From: Erythrobacter sp. WG | GTDB lineage: Bacteria > Pseudomonadota > Alphaproteobacteria > Sphingomonadales > Sphingomonadaceae | Assembly: GCF_026586795.1 (NCBI RefSeq) | Contig: NZ_JAPFGY010000014.1 | Location: 26,210 to 90,209, forward strand | Direction of reading: 5' to 3' | Length of the DNA stretch: 64,000 bases | In this document: positions 45,513-55,879 of the stretch, one piece after another | How positions within the stretch are numbered: the stretch's first letter is position 1 | Layout of the letters: every line of letters begins with the position of its first letter | The notes under the pieces: model-generated | The model's database searches: none | Seen by the model: the letters and a program-made list of their open reading frames with translations, nothing else | What the model was told of the DNA's origin: nothing | Program-made: the position numbers and the translations under genes

Positions 45513-45563
45513 CGCTTTTACAGGCTCTTGCATCGACCCCTCTCGAACGCTATTGGCACAGTG

Positions 45564-46073
45564 ATGCAAGTTCCCGCGGATCCCGAAGCCGCTGATCCGC
45601 AAGTCGCCCGGTTCGACCGCGGATGCCTCGGCATGCTGCTCGCACTCATGGTCCCGCTCGCCCTCTTCTTCGCGGTTGCCGCGTTGAACCCGGACGTCGC
45701 CAGCTATTTCGCGGCGATGGAGGTGCGTCGCAAGATCATCGGGGCTTTCCGCTTCGGCCCCATCGACGCAGGGGCACTGATCCTCGCGGCGCTCAGCGTT
45801 TGGGAAAGTCTGCGGACGGCACGCAAATTCATCGCGGGACGAGCGGTGTGGATCGAGGGCGCAGCGCTGCGCTTCCACCCCACCATCCGTCGCCGTCCGC
45901 TGCCGCTCGAGGAGGTCAGCGGCATCACGCAGAAGGATGGTCACTTCGAGACCCACGTGGTGATCGCGCACGGCGCGGGCAGGCGCCTGACCGTGCCGAT
46001 GGTCGATCATGACAGCGCGCGGGCCTTCGTGGCCGAGGCCGAGAGCGCGCGCGCGCGCCTGACCTTCGGTTAG
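45564..46073 (+). CDS. Membrane protein with two helices and a PH-like domain
   Basis: 169 aa from ATG 45564 (a TTG at 45528 is possible but lacks a ribosome site). Two hydrophobic segments (residues about 25-45 and 65-80) precede a small beta domain (AVWIEGAALRFHPTIRRRPLPLEEVSGITQKDG), which resembles bacterial PH-like modules of membrane proteins. The function is unknown. It overlaps the convergent NADH dehydrogenase gene by 4 bp. Confidence 0.65.
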   Translation: MQVPADPEAADPQVARFDRGCLGMLLALMVPLALFFAVAALNPDVASYFAAMEVRRKIIGAFRFGPIDAGALILAALSVWESLRTARKFIAGRAVWIEGAALRFHPTIRRRPLPLEEVSGITQKDGHFETHVVIAHGAGRRLTVPMVDHDSARAFVAEAESARARLTFG

Positions 46074-47380
46074 TGCAGCTTGAGCTTGGGCCGCACGATG
46101 CGGTTCACGCGGCCGACCAGCATCAGGAAGGTCGCCTTGCTCCACCCGTGGATGCCGATCAGGTGCAGCCGGTAGAGCGAGGTGTAGATGAACCGCGCCA
46201 GCCGGCCCTCGATCGCCATGCTCCCGCCGATGAGGTTGCCCATCAGGCTCCCCACGGTCGAGAAGCGCGAGAGCGACACCAGCGAGCCCTTGTCGTAGTA
46301 GACGAAGTGCCTGAGCGGGCGCCCCTCCTGCATCCGCACGATGTTGGCGAACACCACCTCGGCCATCTGGTGGGCGGCCTGCGCGCGCGGCGGCACGGGG
46401 CGATCCTCGCCCGGGGGGGTGTAACTCGCGCAGTCGCCCAAGGCGAAGATTTCGGGATCGACGGTCGATTGCAGCGTATCGGTGACGATGATCTGGTTGC
46501 GGCCGTTGGTCTCCAGCCCCAGCCCTGCCAGGAACTCCGCGCCCTTGACCCCCGCTGCCCAGACGATGAGGTCGGCCTCGATCACCTCCCCGGTCTTGGT
46601 CACGAGCTCGCGCGGGCGCGCCTCGACCACCTGCACGTCGGGGCGCACCGTGACGCCGAGCACCTCGAGCTCGTGCTTGGCGGCTGCCGCCAGCTTTTCC
46701 GGGAGGGCGGGGAGGATGCGCGGGCCCGCCTCGAGCAGGGTCACGCGCATCCGGCTTTCGTCGAACACCTCGAGCCCGTAATGCCGCAATGCGCCTGCGG
46801 CGTTGTAGAGCTCGGCGGCGAGTTCCACCCCCGTCGCCCCGCCGCCGACGATCGCGACGCGCACCTGCTCGTTGGCGGTCGGATCGTTCATCATCGCGCG
46901 GCTGACGCGCAGGCAGTGGTTCAATAGCCGCGTGCGGAACCGGTCGGCCTGGGCGCGGCTGTCGAGGTAGAGGCAGTGCTCCCTGACACCCGGCACGCCG
47001 AAATCGTTCGACACCGAGCCGACCGCGAGCGCGAGGATGTCATAGCGGATGGTGTGGGCTTCGATCAGCTCGCTGCCGTCCTCATCCTTCACCGCGGCAA
47101 GGCGGATGGTCTTGGCCGCGCGGTCGACGCTTTCGAGGCTGCCTTGGAAGAAGCGGTAGCCCCAGCGGTAGCAATGCCCGCGATACCCCACCTCGTCGAG
47201 ATTGGCATCGAGCGCCCCGGCGGCGACTTCGTGGAGCAGCGGCTTCCAGATGTGGCTGAGGTTCTTGTCGACGAGGATGATATCGTGCTTGCGCCGCCCG
47301 TATTTGGCGCCCAGTCGGCGCACCAGCTCCAGCCCGCCTGCACCGCCTCCGACGACGACGATCTGGGTCTTGCGGTTCAT
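46070..47380 (-). CDS. ndh: Type II NADH dehydrogenase (NDH-2-like)
   Basis: 436 aa. It has the two Rossmann nucleotide sites of the family: the FAD-binding IVVVGGGAGGLEL (residues 8-20) and NADH-binding VAIVGGGATGVELAAEL (about 175-190); the FAD motif EIFALGDCA is near residue 315. The C-terminal amphipathic tail (FIYTSLYRLHLIGIHGWSKATFLMLVGRV) is the membrane-binding part. NDH-2 oxidises NADH and reduces quinone without pumping protons. It is convergent with the small membrane protein and has no operon partner on its strand. Confidence 0.92.
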   Translation of the reverse strand: MNRKTQIVVVGGGAGGLELVRRLGAKYGRRKHDIILVDKNLSHIWKPLLHEVAAGALDANLDEVGYRGHCYRWGYRFFQGSLESVDRAAKTIRLAAVKDEDGSELIEAHTIRYDILALAVGSVSNDFGVPGVREHCLYLDSRAQADRFRTRLLNHCLRVSRAMMNDPTANEQVRVAIVGGGATGVELAAELYNAAGALRHYGLEVFDESRMRVTLLEAGPRILPALPEKLAAAAKHELEVLGVTVRPDVQVVEARPRELVTKTGEVIEADLIVWAAGVKGAEFLAGLGLETNGRNQIIVTDTLQSTVDPEIFALGDCASYTPPGEDRPVPPRAQAAHQMAEVVFANIVRMQEGRPLRHFVYYDKGSLVSLSRFSTVGSLMGNLIGGSMAIEGRLARFIYTSLYRLHLIGIHGWSKATFLMLVGRVNRIVRPKLKLH

Positions 47381-47613
47381 TCGGGCACTCCTTCACCAGC
47401 GTGCAGCGCAATCCCGGCCAGACTGTAGCCGGGAAGCAAAACAAAAGCGCGTCAAATCATGTCGGTGGCGATGCGGGCGGCCGGCCTGACATGACCGTCT
47501 CGAAAGGGAGGAGCCGGACCTTGATAGGCAAGTGGGCGGCGAGGGGAAATCCCTGCCGCCGGCGAGGATGTCGATTGTTGTTGCGGTGCAGCATTATTGC
47601 ACCGTCTTGCGTC

Positions 47614-47991
47614 TCAGCTTCCCGGGTCGAGCCTGCCGAAGAAGCCGATCACCTTCACGATCCTGCCGGCATCGTTGACCTCGGTGAGGTCGAAGCCCTC
47701 CATCACCGTGTGGCCGTCCATGTCGATCGCCCAGTGATGGCGGCAGAAATTGTTCTGCATCTCGATACGGCTGGCGTGGCGATAGACGGCGGCGGGGAAG
47801 GCGGCCCGGGTCGCCTCCACCATCGCGAGGAACGGCTCGCGGCCGACGATGTTGTGGCGCGGATCGACGAAGTGGACATTGTGCTCCATCGAGGCCTCGC
47901 ACATCGCGCGGCGCCTTGCGGGATCGGGCGTGTTCCAGATCGCGAGCATTGTCTTGAGGTTCGCTTCATGAGGGGGCATCTTCGACTCCAT
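47614..47991 (-). CDS. SnoaL-like / NTF2-fold protein
   Basis: 125 aa (ATG 47991; ATG 47979 is an alternative). The small alpha-beta cone fold of the SnoaL/NTF2 family is indicated by NVHFVDPRHNIVGREPFLAMV, HHWAIDMDGHTVMEGFDLTEVND and AGRIVKVIGFFGRL. Such proteins act as small isomerases/cyclases or binding proteins for varied metabolites. It is divergent from a TetR regulator, with a 17-bp operator between them covering its likely promoter, so it is probably repressed by that regulator. The substrate is unknown. Confidence 0.8.
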   Translation of the reverse strand: MESKMPPHEANLKTMLAIWNTPDPARRRAMCEASMEHNVHFVDPRHNIVGREPFLAMVEATRAAFPAAVYRHASRIEMQNNFCRHHWAIDMDGHTVMEGFDLTEVNDAGRIVKVIGFFGRLDPGS

Positions 47992-47992
47992 A

Positions 47993-48009
47993 AAACCGAC
48001 CGACGGTTT
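47993..48009. promoter_or_regulatory. Likely TetR operator
   Basis: AAACCGACCGACGGTTT: arms AAACCG / CGGTTT separated by 5 bp. It lies between the start of the SnoaL-like gene (47991) and the TetR gene (48049) and resembles ACCGACCG-CGGT-type operators of TetR repressors, so it probably controls both genes. Confidence 0.72.
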
Positions 48010-48048
48010 GTATTTGCGAGAAGCCATGCACGGAGTAAAGCGCCGATC

Positions 48049-48633
48049 ATGCCGACCCAGCAGGAAAGATCCGACACGACCCGCGAGGCTCTGCTCGCCG
48101 TGTGCCGGAAGCTCCTGCTCGCGCGAGGGCATGAGGCGACCACGATGGCGGCGGTGCTGGCGGAGGCGGGCCTCAGCAAGGGCGCGCTGTACCACCACTT
48201 CGCCAGCAAGACCGAGCTCATCGCGGCGATCTACCGCGCCGAATCCCACGGCGCGATCACGCGGGCGCTGGCGCGGGCGGGGACGGCAGCCTCGCCCCTT
48301 GGCGAGCTGACGGCGACGTGCGCGGCGTGGCTCGAAGAGGTCCGCGACCCTGCGGTGGCGGCGATCCTGTTCCGGATCGGCCCCGCCGCGCTCGGGATCG
48401 AGACGGCGCAGCGGATCGAGAACGAACACAGCCTCGCGCTGTTTAAGAGCCTGCTGACCCGCGCCCGGGAGGCGGGCGAGGTCGGCCCCGTCGATCTCGC
48501 CCTCGCCGCGCGGCTCATCAACGCGGTGATGGCCGAACTCGCGCTCTCGCGGCTGCGCAATGGGCGCGATCACGGCCCGGACGTGCGGGCCATGATCCGC
48601 GGGCTGCTGAAGGGGATGGAGAGCGGGGCGTGA
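48049..48633 (+). CDS. TetR family transcriptional regulator
   Basis: 194 aa. The N-terminal HTH is typical (REALLAVCRKLLLARGHEATTMAAVLAEAGLSKGALYHHFASKTELIAAIYRAE), and the C-terminal ligand domain is helical. It lies beside a perfect operator and is divergent from the SnoaL-like gene, the normal arrangement of a TetR repressor and its target. The effector is unknown; the short regulon suggests a small metabolite. Confidence 0.93.
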   Translation: MPTQQERSDTTREALLAVCRKLLLARGHEATTMAAVLAEAGLSKGALYHHFASKTELIAAIYRAESHGAITRALARAGTAASPLGELTATCAAWLEEVRDPAVAAILFRIGPAALGIETAQRIENEHSLALFKSLLTRAREAGEVGPVDLALAARLINAVMAELALSRLRNGRDHGPDVRAMIRGLLKGMESGA

Positions 48634-48642
48634 CCGGAAAGG

Positions 48643-49992
48643 TCAGCTCCCGCGCGTTTCCAGCCAGTTTTCCAGCCACTTGATCGAATAGTCGCCGTTC
48701 AGCACGTCGTCTTGCCGCAGCAGTTCCTGGTGGAGCGGGATGTTGGTCTTCACCCCCTCGACCACCATCTCCTCGAGGGCGCGGCGCAGGCGCATGATGC
48801 AGCCCTCGCGGGTGCGACCGTAGACGATCAGCTTGGCGATCATGCTGTCGTAATAGGGCGGGATGCGGTAGCCGGCGTAAAGCCCTGAATCCACCCGCAC
48901 ATGCATGCCGCCCGCGGCGTGGTAATAGGTCACGAGGCCGGGCGAGGGGGCGAAGGTGAACGGGTCCTCGGCGTTGATCCGGCACTCGATCGCGTGGCCC
49001 TTGAACTCGATGTCCTCCTGCGCGACCGAGAGCGGGCGGCCCTCGGCGATGCGGATCTGCTCGCGCACCAGGTCAACGCCAGTGATCGCCTCGGTCACGG
49101 GGTGTTCGACCTGGAGGCGGGTGTTCATCTCGATGAAGTAGAACTCGCCGTTCTCCCACAGGAACTCGATGGTTCCTGCGCCGCGATAGCCCATGTCGCG
49201 CATCGCCTGCGCGCAGACTTCGCCCATCCGGTCGCGCTCGGCGGGGCTGATGACGGGGGAGGGGGCTTCCTCGAGCACCTTCTGGTGGCGGCGCTGCAAG
49301 GAACAGTCGCGCTCGCCCAGGTGGATCGCATTGCCCTGACCGTCGCCGAACACCTGGAATTCGATGTGGCGCGGGTTGCCGAGATATTTCTCGATATAGA
49401 CGGTCGCGTCGCCGAAGGCGGCCTTCGCCTCGGAGCCGGCCTGCTGCATTAGGGTCTCGAGCTTGTCCTCGCTCTCGCACACCTTCATGCCGCGCCCGCC
49501 GCCGCCGCTGGCGGCCTTGATGATGACGGGGTAGCCGATTTCCGCCGCGATCCGCTTGGCTTCGGCCGGATCGCTGACTGCGCCGTCGCTGCCCGGCACC
49601 AGCGGCAGGCCCAATGCGCCCGCGGTCCGCTTGGCCTCGACCTTGTCGCCCATGGTGCGGATGTGCTCGGGCTTGGGGCCGATCCAGATGATGTCGTGGG
49701 CTTCGACGATGTCGGCGAACTTGGCGTTCTCCGACAGGAAGCCGTAGCCGGGGTGGATCGCGTCGCACTGCGCGATCTCGGCGGCGGAGATGATGTTGGC
49801 GATGTTGAGATAGCTCTCGCCTGCAGGCGGCGGGCCGATGCACACCGCGTGATCGGCAAGGCGCACGTGCATCGCATCGGCATCGGCGGTGGAGTGCACC
49901 GCGACCGTCTCGATGCCGATCTCGTGCGCCGCGCGGTGGATGCGCAGCGCGATCTCGCCGCGATTGGCGATCAGGATGCGTTTGATGCCCAT
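48643..49992 (-). CDS. accC: Acetyl-CoA carboxylase biotin carboxylase subunit
   Basis: 449 aa, the usual size of AccC. It starts [22 protein letters not shown] and has the ATP-grasp glycine loop [13 protein letters not shown] (about 159-171), the conserved ECRINAEDP and [10 protein letters not shown] segments. It carboxylates biotin carried by AccB in fatty-acid synthesis. It follows accB by 4 bp on the minus strand, downstream of aroQ, the common alphaproteobacterial aroQ-accB-accC order. Confidence 0.97.
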   Translation of the reverse strand: MGIKRILIANRGEIALRIHRAAHEIGIETVAVHSTADADAMHVRLADHAVCIGPPPAGESYLNIANIISAAEIAQCDAIHPGYGFLSENAKFADIVEAHDIIWIGPKPEHIRTMGDKVEAKRTAGALGLPLVPGSDGAVSDPAEAKRIAAEIGYPVIIKAASGGGGRGMKVCESEDKLETLMQQAGSEAKAAFGDATVYIEKYLGNPRHIEFQVFGDGQGNAIHLGERDCSLQRRHQKVLEEAPSPVISPAERDRMGEVCAQAMRDMGYRGAGTIEFLWENGEFYFIEMNTRLQVEHPVTEAITGVDLVREQIRIAEGRPLSVAQEDIEFKGHAIECRINAEDPFTFAPSPGLVTYYHAAGGMHVRVDSGLYAGYRIPPYYDSMIAKLIVYGRTREGCIMRLRRALEEMVVEGVKTNIPLHQELLRQDDVLNGDYSIKWLENWLETRGS

Positions 49993-49996
49993 GGGT

Positions 49997-50515
49997 TTAC
50001 GCGATCACCACCAGCGGCTGGTCGAACTCGACCGGCTGGGCGTTCTCGACGAGGATCGCGGTGACCGTGCCCGATGCGGGCGCGGTGATCGGGTTCATCA
50101 CCTTCATCGCCTCGACGATCAGCAGCGTGTCGCCCTCCTTCACGCTGGCGCCGACGGTGACGAAGTTCGCCGCGCCCGGTTCGGGGGCGAGGTAGCAGGT
50201 GCCGACCATCGGCGATTTGACGGCGTTCTTGAGGTCGGGGCCGGCGGACGCGGAGGCTTCGGCCGGAGCCGGTGCGGCAGCGGCCGGCGCCGGAGCGGAA
50301 GGGGCGGGCGCGGCCGGTGCTGCGGCATAGACGGGCGCGGCCGCCGCCAGGGCGCCGCGCGAGACGCGGATCTTGCGATCGTCGTCCTCGACCTCGATCT
50401 CGGTGAGGCCGGTCTCGTTGAGCAGTTCGGCGAGCTCGCGCACCAGCGCCGTGTCGATGTTCATGCCCGACTTGCGCCCGTGTGCCTTCCCGCCTTCGCC
50501 AGCGTCGTGTGCCAT
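49997..50515 (-). CDS. accB: Acetyl-CoA carboxylase biotin carboxyl carrier protein
   Basis: 172 aa from ATG 50515, which has AAGGGG six bases upstream; an internal ATG at 50464 (MNIDTALV) would also give a recognisable AccB. A helical N terminus is followed by a long Ala/Pro linker and the biotinyl domain with the modified lysine in EAMKVMN. It carries carboxyl groups between AccC and the transferase. It lies directly upstream of accC in the operon. Confidence 0.96.
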   Translation of the reverse strand: MAHDAGEGGKAHGRKSGMNIDTALVRELAELLNETGLTEIEVEDDDRKIRVSRGALAAAAPVYAAAPAAPAPSAPAPAAAAPAPAEASASAGPDLKNAVKSPMVGTCYLAPEPGAANFVTVGASVKEGDTLLIVEAMKVMNPITAPASGTVTAILVENAQPVEFDQPLVVIA

Positions 50516-50620
50516 GTATGCCCCTTGTAGACTGGTGCGACCGTTAAGCGCGAGGGTCTATTGCCGCCAATTGCGGCAAGCAAGTGGCAAGGTTGCGAAA
50601 TGTGAAAGTGGCGTGACGAA

Positions 50621-51061
50621 TTACACCCCGCCCGACGCTACGGCTTCGAGCGCGATGCGGTATGAATCCGCGCCATGCCCCTCGACGGTGAGCGCGGCAG
50701 CCATGCCCACGTAGGAGACGTGGCGGAAGGGCTCGCGGGTCTTGGGGTCGGACAGGTGCACCTCGACCACCGGCGTGCGGATCGCCTTGATCGCATCGAG
50801 GAGCGCGATCGAGGTGTGGGTATAGGCGGCAGCATTCAGAAGCACCGCGCGGGCGCCTTCCGCCTGGGCTTCGTGGAGCCAGTCGACCAGCATCCCCTCG
50901 TGGTTGGTCTGGCGCATCTCGATTTCGAGGCCGAGCTCCCGGGCGCGGTCCTCGAGCATTCCGGCGATGTCGTCGAGCGTGGTCGTGCCGTAGATTTCCG
51001 GTTCGCGAAGCCCAAGGAGATTGAGGTTGGGGCCGTTGAGGACGTAGACGAGGTTGGTCAT
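50621..51061 (-). CDS. aroQ: Type II 3-dehydroquinate dehydratase
   Basis: 146 aa with the AroQ signatures NGPNLNLLGLREPEIYG at the start, RQTNHEGMLVDWLHEA and the catalytic His in EVHLSDPKTREPFRHVSY. It dehydrates 3-dehydroquinate in the shikimate pathway. It lies 105 bp upstream of accB on the same strand and probably starts the aroQ-accB-accC operon. Confidence 0.96.
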   Translation of the reverse strand: MTNLVYVLNGPNLNLLGLREPEIYGTTTLDDIAGMLEDRARELGLEIEMRQTNHEGMLVDWLHEAQAEGARAVLLNAAAYTHTSIALLDAIKAIRTPVVEVHLSDPKTREPFRHVSYVGMAAALTVEGHGADSYRIALEAVASGGV

Positions 51062-51182
51062 GACGGCGGGATAGCCGCTTCAAAGCGGGTGTCAAAGGTG
51101 CCAACGACGGCACTGGCGATACCCATCGCCTTTCGGTCAAGCCTGGCTTAGGCTGCCCCCGGCTCAGTCAGGAGGTGCGATT

Positions 51183-51641
51183 TTGGCGCGACGGTGTTTC
51201 TTGCTTGCCGCTGTCATCCTGGTGGCCGGAGCGTTGCTGCACATTGCCGTTCTGGCCGCTGGCCCCGAGTGGATTGCCTTTGTTGGTGCCCCGCCGGAAG
51301 TCGTGCGATCGGCAGAGCTTGCCACATGGTTGGCGCCCGTGAGCACGCTGGGTATCGCGGCTCTGCTGGCAGGGCTTGCACTTTACTCGCTCGCCGCAGC
51401 AGGGAAGTTCCGCTCTCTGCCGCTGGTCAAACCGATCCTGGGGCTGTTTGCCGCGATCTTCGTTTTGCGCGGGCTGATCATTGTGCCTGCTCTTGTCCAA
51501 GGCCGCGTAAACTGGGCTGCGCCTGTGGACGTGTTCATCGTTACCAGCTCGTTTGCGATCCTCGTGCTTGGCGTTGCGCTTTGCCTTGGCCTTTGGGCAA
51601 CGCGTGGATCGCGCCAGCCCCCTACCGATCCACCCCCTTGA
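51183..51641 (+). CDS. Small integral membrane protein, hypothetical
   Basis: 152 aa from TTG 51183; an excellent AGGAGGT lies 6 bp upstream, so the unusual start is credible. Four hydrophobic helices (about 7-25, 48-68, 82-103, 116-138) dominate. No family was recognised. Its last 20 bp overlap the end of the convergent holin gene. Confidence 0.68.
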   Translation: MARRCFLLAAVILVAGALLHIAVLAAGPEWIAFVGAPPEVVRSAELATWLAPVSTLGIAALLAGLALYSLAAAGKFRSLPLVKPILGLFAAIFVLRGLIIVPALVQGRVNWAAPVDVFIVTSSFAILVLGVALCLGLWATRGSRQPPTDPPP

Positions 51642-52035
51642 CCTTGCCCCACTGGCGCGCAGCGGTGTAACCGAGGTAGCCGGTGCCGAACAGCGCATAG
51701 AGCGGCTCGGGCAGGCCCGCCAGATAGGCGTTCATCCCCGCGGCGATCTCCCGTGCGGCGGCAGGGTTGAAGGCTGACAGCACCCCCATCGGCAGCGCGG
51801 TCAGCAGCAGGATATACATGACGTAGAGAAAGCTCGGGCGGGCGCGGCTGGTCCAGGGGTCGGCGGAACTGGCCTCGGCGACGATCGCCTTCAGCTGCGC
51901 CTCGATCATCTGCATTTCCTGCGTGCCTTCGAGCGCGATCAGTTCGAGCTTGGCCTTGGCGCGGGCCTCCTTGTCGGGGATGATCTTGTCAATGATCGAG
52001 GCGATGGGGCCGATAAGGGCGTCGATGAGGGGCAT
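51622..52035 (-). CDS. Three-TM holin of GTA/prophage type
   Basis: 137 aa from ATG 52035. An amphipathic, charged helix (DKEARAKAKLELIALEGTQEMQMIEAQLKAIVAEA) and two to three hydrophobic helices (about 72-95, 110-130) match the GTA-type 3TM holin family, with the motif WTSRARPSFLYVMYILLL. Holins permeabilise the inner membrane to release endolysin in gene-transfer agents and phages. It is isolated: no GTA capsid genes lie nearby. It may be a stand-alone lysis gene used in trans by a GTA cluster elsewhere. Confidence 0.8.
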   Translation of the reverse strand: MPLIDALIGPIASIIDKIIPDKEARAKAKLELIALEGTQEMQMIEAQLKAIVAEASSADPWTSRARPSFLYVMYILLLTALPMGVLSAFNPAAAREIAAGMNAYLAGLPEPLYALFGTGYLGYTAARQWGKVKGVDR

Positions 52036-52094
52036 GGTGCGACTCCGGTTCGGGAGCGCGCAGGTGTTCACCACATCGGTTCGTGTAGGAAAGC

Positions 52095-52997
52095 CTATTC
52101 CGCCCCGGCCTCGGCGAGCAGGCGTTGCGCCAGCATCAGATGGGGCCGGTCGAGCATGGCGCCGCCCAGCGCGACCACGCCCGCGCCCGGATGGTCGGCG
52201 AAGGCCTGCACCACGGCGCGCGCATGGGCCAGCTCCTCGGCACTCGCGGTGAAAGCTGCATTGATCGGATCGACCTGCGCCGGGTGGATCGCGAGCATCC
52301 CGCGGAACCCCTGTGCCCGCACGCGCCGCGCCCGGGCCGCCAGAGCCTCGAGGTCACGGAATTCGGGCTGCACGGTCTCGATCGGGGCCACACCGGCGGC
52401 CGCCGCGCCGATCAGGCACAGGCTGCGCGCCATCTCGTAGGTATGGGAATATTCCCCATCCGGTCCCCGCTGCTCGCGCGCACCCAGCGCCGAGGACAGA
52501 TCCTCCGCCCCCCAGCTCATCGCCACCAGCCGCTCGCGCCCGGGGTAGTCGCCCGCGTAGTCCCCCGTCCTGAACATCGCCGCCGCGGTCTCGGTGACCA
52601 GCGCCGCTACAGCCGTGCGGCCCTGTGGAATGCCGTGTGCCGCCTCGAGCGCGATGAGGTAGTGGTGGAGCTGTGTGATGTCCGCCGCTCCTTCGGCCTT
52701 GGGGAGGAAAATGCCGCCCGGCCCGGCGGGGATGACCGCGGCCAGATCGGCGATGCAATCGGCCCCGGCGATGGGGTTGATCCGCACCCACAGCCGCGCG
52801 CGGTGGGGGGAGGCGGCGATCTGCTCGGCGACCATCGCGCGGGCGGCCGCCTTGTTCTCGGGCGCGACCGAATCCTCGAGGTCGAGCAGGACGATGTCCG
52901 CCGCGCTGCCTTCCGCCTTGCCCATTTTCTTGGCGCTGTCGCCCGGCGCGAACAGCCAGGAACGCATCCGGGGCGGAGTGGGGGCGGGGTGGGTCAT
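52095..52997 (-). CDS. CoA ester lyase, CitE-like (HpcH/HpaI aldolase family)
   Basis: 300 aa TIM-barrel protein of the citrate lyase beta-subunit-like family. Residues R12-S13 in [11 protein letters not shown], the metal/acid-containing [13 protein letters not shown] (about 34-46) and VRINPIAG match the active-site pattern. Members cleave or form CoA esters such as malyl-CoA, citramalyl-CoA or beta-methylmalyl-CoA. AAGGA lies before ATG 52997. It is 60 bp from the holin gene and upstream of a TonB receptor; no operon logic is apparent. The exact substrate is uncertain. Confidence 0.88.
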   Translation of the reverse strand: MTHPAPTPPRMRSWLFAPGDSAKKMGKAEGSAADIVLLDLEDSVAPENKAAARAMVAEQIAASPHRARLWVRINPIAGADCIADLAAVIPAGPGGIFLPKAEGAADITQLHHYLIALEAAHGIPQGRTAVAALVTETAAAMFRTGDYAGDYPGRERLVAMSWGAEDLSSALGAREQRGPDGEYSHTYEMARSLCLIGAAAAGVAPIETVQPEFRDLEALAARARRVRAQGFRGMLAIHPAQVDPINAAFTASAEELAHARAVVQAFADHPGAGVVALGGAMLDRPHLMLAQRLLAEAGAE

Positions 52998-53071
52998 GGA
53001 GCGATCCTTCTGTCTCGATCCTCGCGCTTAGAAAGAGCGCCCGCACCCTGCAAGGCCCGCGTGGGCAAGCC

Positions 53072-55189
53072 TCAGAACGAGCCTTCGATGTCGAAGCTGA
53101 AGATCGTGCCGTAACGCCGATCGCGGCTTTCGCGGAAGGCAACGCGGCCCGCCGCCCGGTCAGCAAAGATGGTGCGGTCGAAACGGTCGCGCTGGCCGAC
53201 GAGGTTGCCGACCCGCCCGCGGACCGTCAGCCCGAACACGTCCTTGTGTTCGACGAAGGCGAACAGGAAGGCAAAGCTCGGCTGATCGAGCGACACCTCG
53301 TCAAGCCGCACCCGGCGGGCGACCTTCTGCCAGTCACCGCGCAGGCCCAGCGCCCAAGGCGTGTCGGGGATGTCGTGGCGGAGCCGGAAATCGGTCGTGA
53401 ACAGCTCGTTGCCGGAAATCTGGCGCACGGTGCCGAGCAGCGGGTCGCGCACGCGGCTCGTCGCCCATTCGGCGGAAAAATCGATGCGGGTGCCGCGCCA
53501 GCCGATGCCGTCCGAGAGCAGCGTCACCCGCCCCTCAAGTCCGTAAAGCCGCGCCGAGGGGATGTTGCCGGGCGCCTGCCCGCCAGCCGCCAGCGGGATC
53601 TGATCGACGACATCGGTGAGCAGTTCGTAATAGCCGCTCACCGTCAGGTTGCCGAGCGCGCCCATCCGCCAGCTCGCCTCGACATCGGCGACCCAGCTCT
53701 GTTCGGGGCGAAGGTCCGCGTTGCTGTCGTTGGTGCGGTCCTGATCGAGATCGACGGTCGCGATGAAGTCGAAGAAGTCGAGCTGCCCGACCTTGCGCTC
53801 GATGCGCCCGGCAAGGTTGAGGTCGGCGTTCACCTTCCAATCGAGCGCGACGAAGCCCTTGGGCCGCCAGAAGCTGCGGGTGCGGCCGAAGGGGCCGGAC
53901 TGGCTGATGCGGGAGTATTCGGCCCCGGCCGAAACCTGCATCTGAAGGCTCGCCGCCAGCGCCCGGTTCCAGGTGAGCCGCGCGTCGGCCCGGTCCTCGT
54001 TCACGTCGGCGCTCGCGCCCGCGAAGATCACCGGCTGGAGCACGCCCGCCGCATCGCGCTCGGCGAAGGAAGAGAGGATGCTCAGCGAATTGCGCGCGCC
54101 TTCCAGGGCGGCGACGAGGTTCCCGCTGCCCGCCTTCACCGTGTATTCGGTGCGCAGGATCGTCTCGCTCTCGTCCGCGTCCTGCGCGAACAGCGAGCCC
54201 TGCGGCACGCGGCCGTCTTCGAAAGTTGTCTCCACGCGGTTGGTGAAAGGGCTGTCCTCGCTGCGGTGGTAGCCGATCAGCTTGAGCCGCCCCGGGCCGA
54301 AGGCGAACTCGTAGTCGGCGCCGAGCTCATAGTTGAACTCGTCCTCGGTGCGGCGCAGGTTGCGCACCCGCTCGAGGCTGCCGCTGGGCGGGCGCTGGAG
54401 CGAGACCTCGGTCTCGCGGAAGATGAAGCCGCCGGTCTGCCCGGTGAGGTTGAGGATGTTGCCATTGTCGGCGGTGCGTGCGTAGGAGCCCGACAGATCC
54501 ATGCGGTCGCTGTTGAAGTTGGCCTTCTCGTCGCGCAGCGCGATGAGCCGATCGGCGCCGTCGAACACCTCTTCCGGACCCTCGTTGCCGCGCCGGTTGG
54601 ATTCGTTGCGCAGTTGCACAGTCCATTCCGACTTGGCCCCGCCGCCGGCCAGCGCGACGCTGCCGCCGAGCAGGCGTGCGGGCGTGCCGAAGCTGCGGAA
54701 TTCGGGGTTGTAGCGGAACTGCCCTGTGATGCGGCCGCTCGCATTGGTGACGACATTGAGCACCTGCCCGGTGAGCCCGCCGATGCCGAGGCTCGCACCG
54801 TCGACCAGCTCCAGCCGCACCACATCCTCGGTCGGGATGCGCCGCAGCGCCTCGACCGGGCCGTTGGCCTTGCCCGAGATGCGCCGCCCATTGATCAGCA
54901 CGTTGGTGTCCGCCGCCCCGAGCCCGCGCGCGCCCTCGCCGCCGCGGATCGCGAAGCCGGGGACGTTGCGCGCCATGTCGAAAGCGTTGCGCGGCGCGAA
55001 GCGGGCAAAATCGTCGGGCGCAAAGGTGCTGCGGGTGGTGAGCGCGGCGCTGTCCGCCCCGGCGCTCGCAGCCGCCGGGTCGGCGGGCGGATCTTCCTGC
55101 GCCGCGGCCGCGCACGCCGGTGCGCAGGCGACGAGCGCCGTCACGGCTGCACCGACAAGATGGGTGGAACGCAGGGACGAACGCAACAT
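53072..55189 (-). CDS. TonB-dependent receptor
   Basis: 705 aa. Signal peptide (1-31), a plug domain with [38 protein letters not shown] (typical 'linG.r' plug strand), and a 22-strand barrel ending FDIEGSF. The substrate is unknown; the plug is of the type seen in sphingomonad receptors lacking an N-terminal extension. It is divergent from the iorAB operon (about 200 bp apart), so the two may share regulation. Confidence 0.9.
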   Translation of the reverse strand: MLRSSLRSTHLVGAAVTALVACAPACAAAAQEDPPADPAAASAGADSAALTTRSTFAPDDFARFAPRNAFDMARNVPGFAIRGGEGARGLGAADTNVLINGRRISGKANGPVEALRRIPTEDVVRLELVDGASLGIGGLTGQVLNVVTNASGRITGQFRYNPEFRSFGTPARLLGGSVALAGGGAKSEWTVQLRNESNRRGNEGPEEVFDGADRLIALRDEKANFNSDRMDLSGSYARTADNGNILNLTGQTGGFIFRETEVSLQRPPSGSLERVRNLRRTEDEFNYELGADYEFAFGPGRLKLIGYHRSEDSPFTNRVETTFEDGRVPQGSLFAQDADESETILRTEYTVKAGSGNLVAALEGARNSLSILSSFAERDAAGVLQPVIFAGASADVNEDRADARLTWNRALAASLQMQVSAGAEYSRISQSGPFGRTRSFWRPKGFVALDWKVNADLNLAGRIERKVGQLDFFDFIATVDLDQDRTNDSNADLRPEQSWVADVEASWRMGALGNLTVSGYYELLTDVVDQIPLAAGGQAPGNIPSARLYGLEGRVTLLSDGIGWRGTRIDFSAEWATSRVRDPLLGTVRQISGNELFTTDFRLRHDIPDTPWALGLRGDWQKVARRVRLDEVSLDQPSFAFLFAFVEHKDVFGLTVRGRVGNLVGQRDRFDRTIFADRAAGRVAFRESRDRRYGTIFSFDIEGSF

Positions 55190-55393
55190 CGCCGGGCGCT
55201 TGGCCGCAAGGCTCGGGGCTGTCGAGACTGGCCGCCGGGCCGCTCGTCAAAGCGATATCCTGCATCGACGAACGAAAAGCGGCGATTGGGGCGCGCAAGG
55301 ATGCCGGACGGGGCGCTGGCGTGTTTTGCATTTGGCGAGGGAGGGGTTCAGTTGCTATGGAGGACCCAACGTCAACCAGCGGGGGCTCCGCCT

Positions 55394-55879
55394 GTGGCAA
55401 TTGCATTTTCCGTCAACGGCAAGCCGGTGGAGGTGGAGGCGGAGGCTGACACGCCGCTGCTGTGGGTGCTGCGCGAGGATCTCGCGCTGACCGGCACCAA
55501 GTTCGGCTGCGGCATCGCCGCCTGCGGGGCCTGCTCGGTCCATGTCGACGGCGCGGTGACGCGCTCTTGCAGCGTGCCCGTGAGCGAGATCGCCGGCAAG
55601 GCGGTCACCACGATCGAGGGGCTGAAGGGCGCCGACGGCACGCTCCACAAGGTCCAGCAGGCCTGGGTGGACGCGCAGGTGCCGCAATGCGGTTACTGCC
55701 AGTCGGGGCAGATCATGGCCGCCGTGGCGCTTATCGAGGCGGTCGGCACGCCGTCCGACGCGCAGATCGACGCGGCGATGACCAACATCTGCCGCTGCGG
55801 CACCTATCCGCGCATCCGCAAGGCGATCCTGGCCGCGACCGGGCAAGCCGCCGCCGCCACTCAGACGGGAGCCGCGTGA
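55394..55879 (+). CDS. iorA: Isoquinoline 1-oxidoreductase-like [2Fe-2S] subunit
   Basis: 161 aa from GTG 55394 ([14 protein letters not shown]). The first iron-sulfur cluster is in [18 protein letters not shown] and RSCSVP; the second in [11 protein letters not shown] and NICRCGTY. It is the small electron-transfer subunit of a two-component molybdenum hydroxylase of the IorAB type, without an FAD subunit. It overlaps the large subunit start by one base (TGATG). Confidence 0.92.
   Translation: MAIAFSVNGKPVEVEAEADTPLLWVLREDLALTGTKFGCGIAACGACSVHVDGAVTRSCSVPVSEIAGKAVTTIEGLKGADGTLHKVQQAWVDAQVPQCGYCQSGQIMAAVALIEAVGTPSDAQIDAAMTNICRCGTYPRIRKAILAATGQAAAATQTGAA

Noticed and set aside
51622..52035. 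Prophage or complete GTA cluster
   Set aside because: Only one holin-like gene; no capsid, portal, terminase or tail genes in the window.
53246..55393. Long plus-strand open frame leading into iorA
   Set aside because: It is antisense to the TonB receptor, which has a signal peptide, plug and barrel. The iorA protein begins at GTG 55394.
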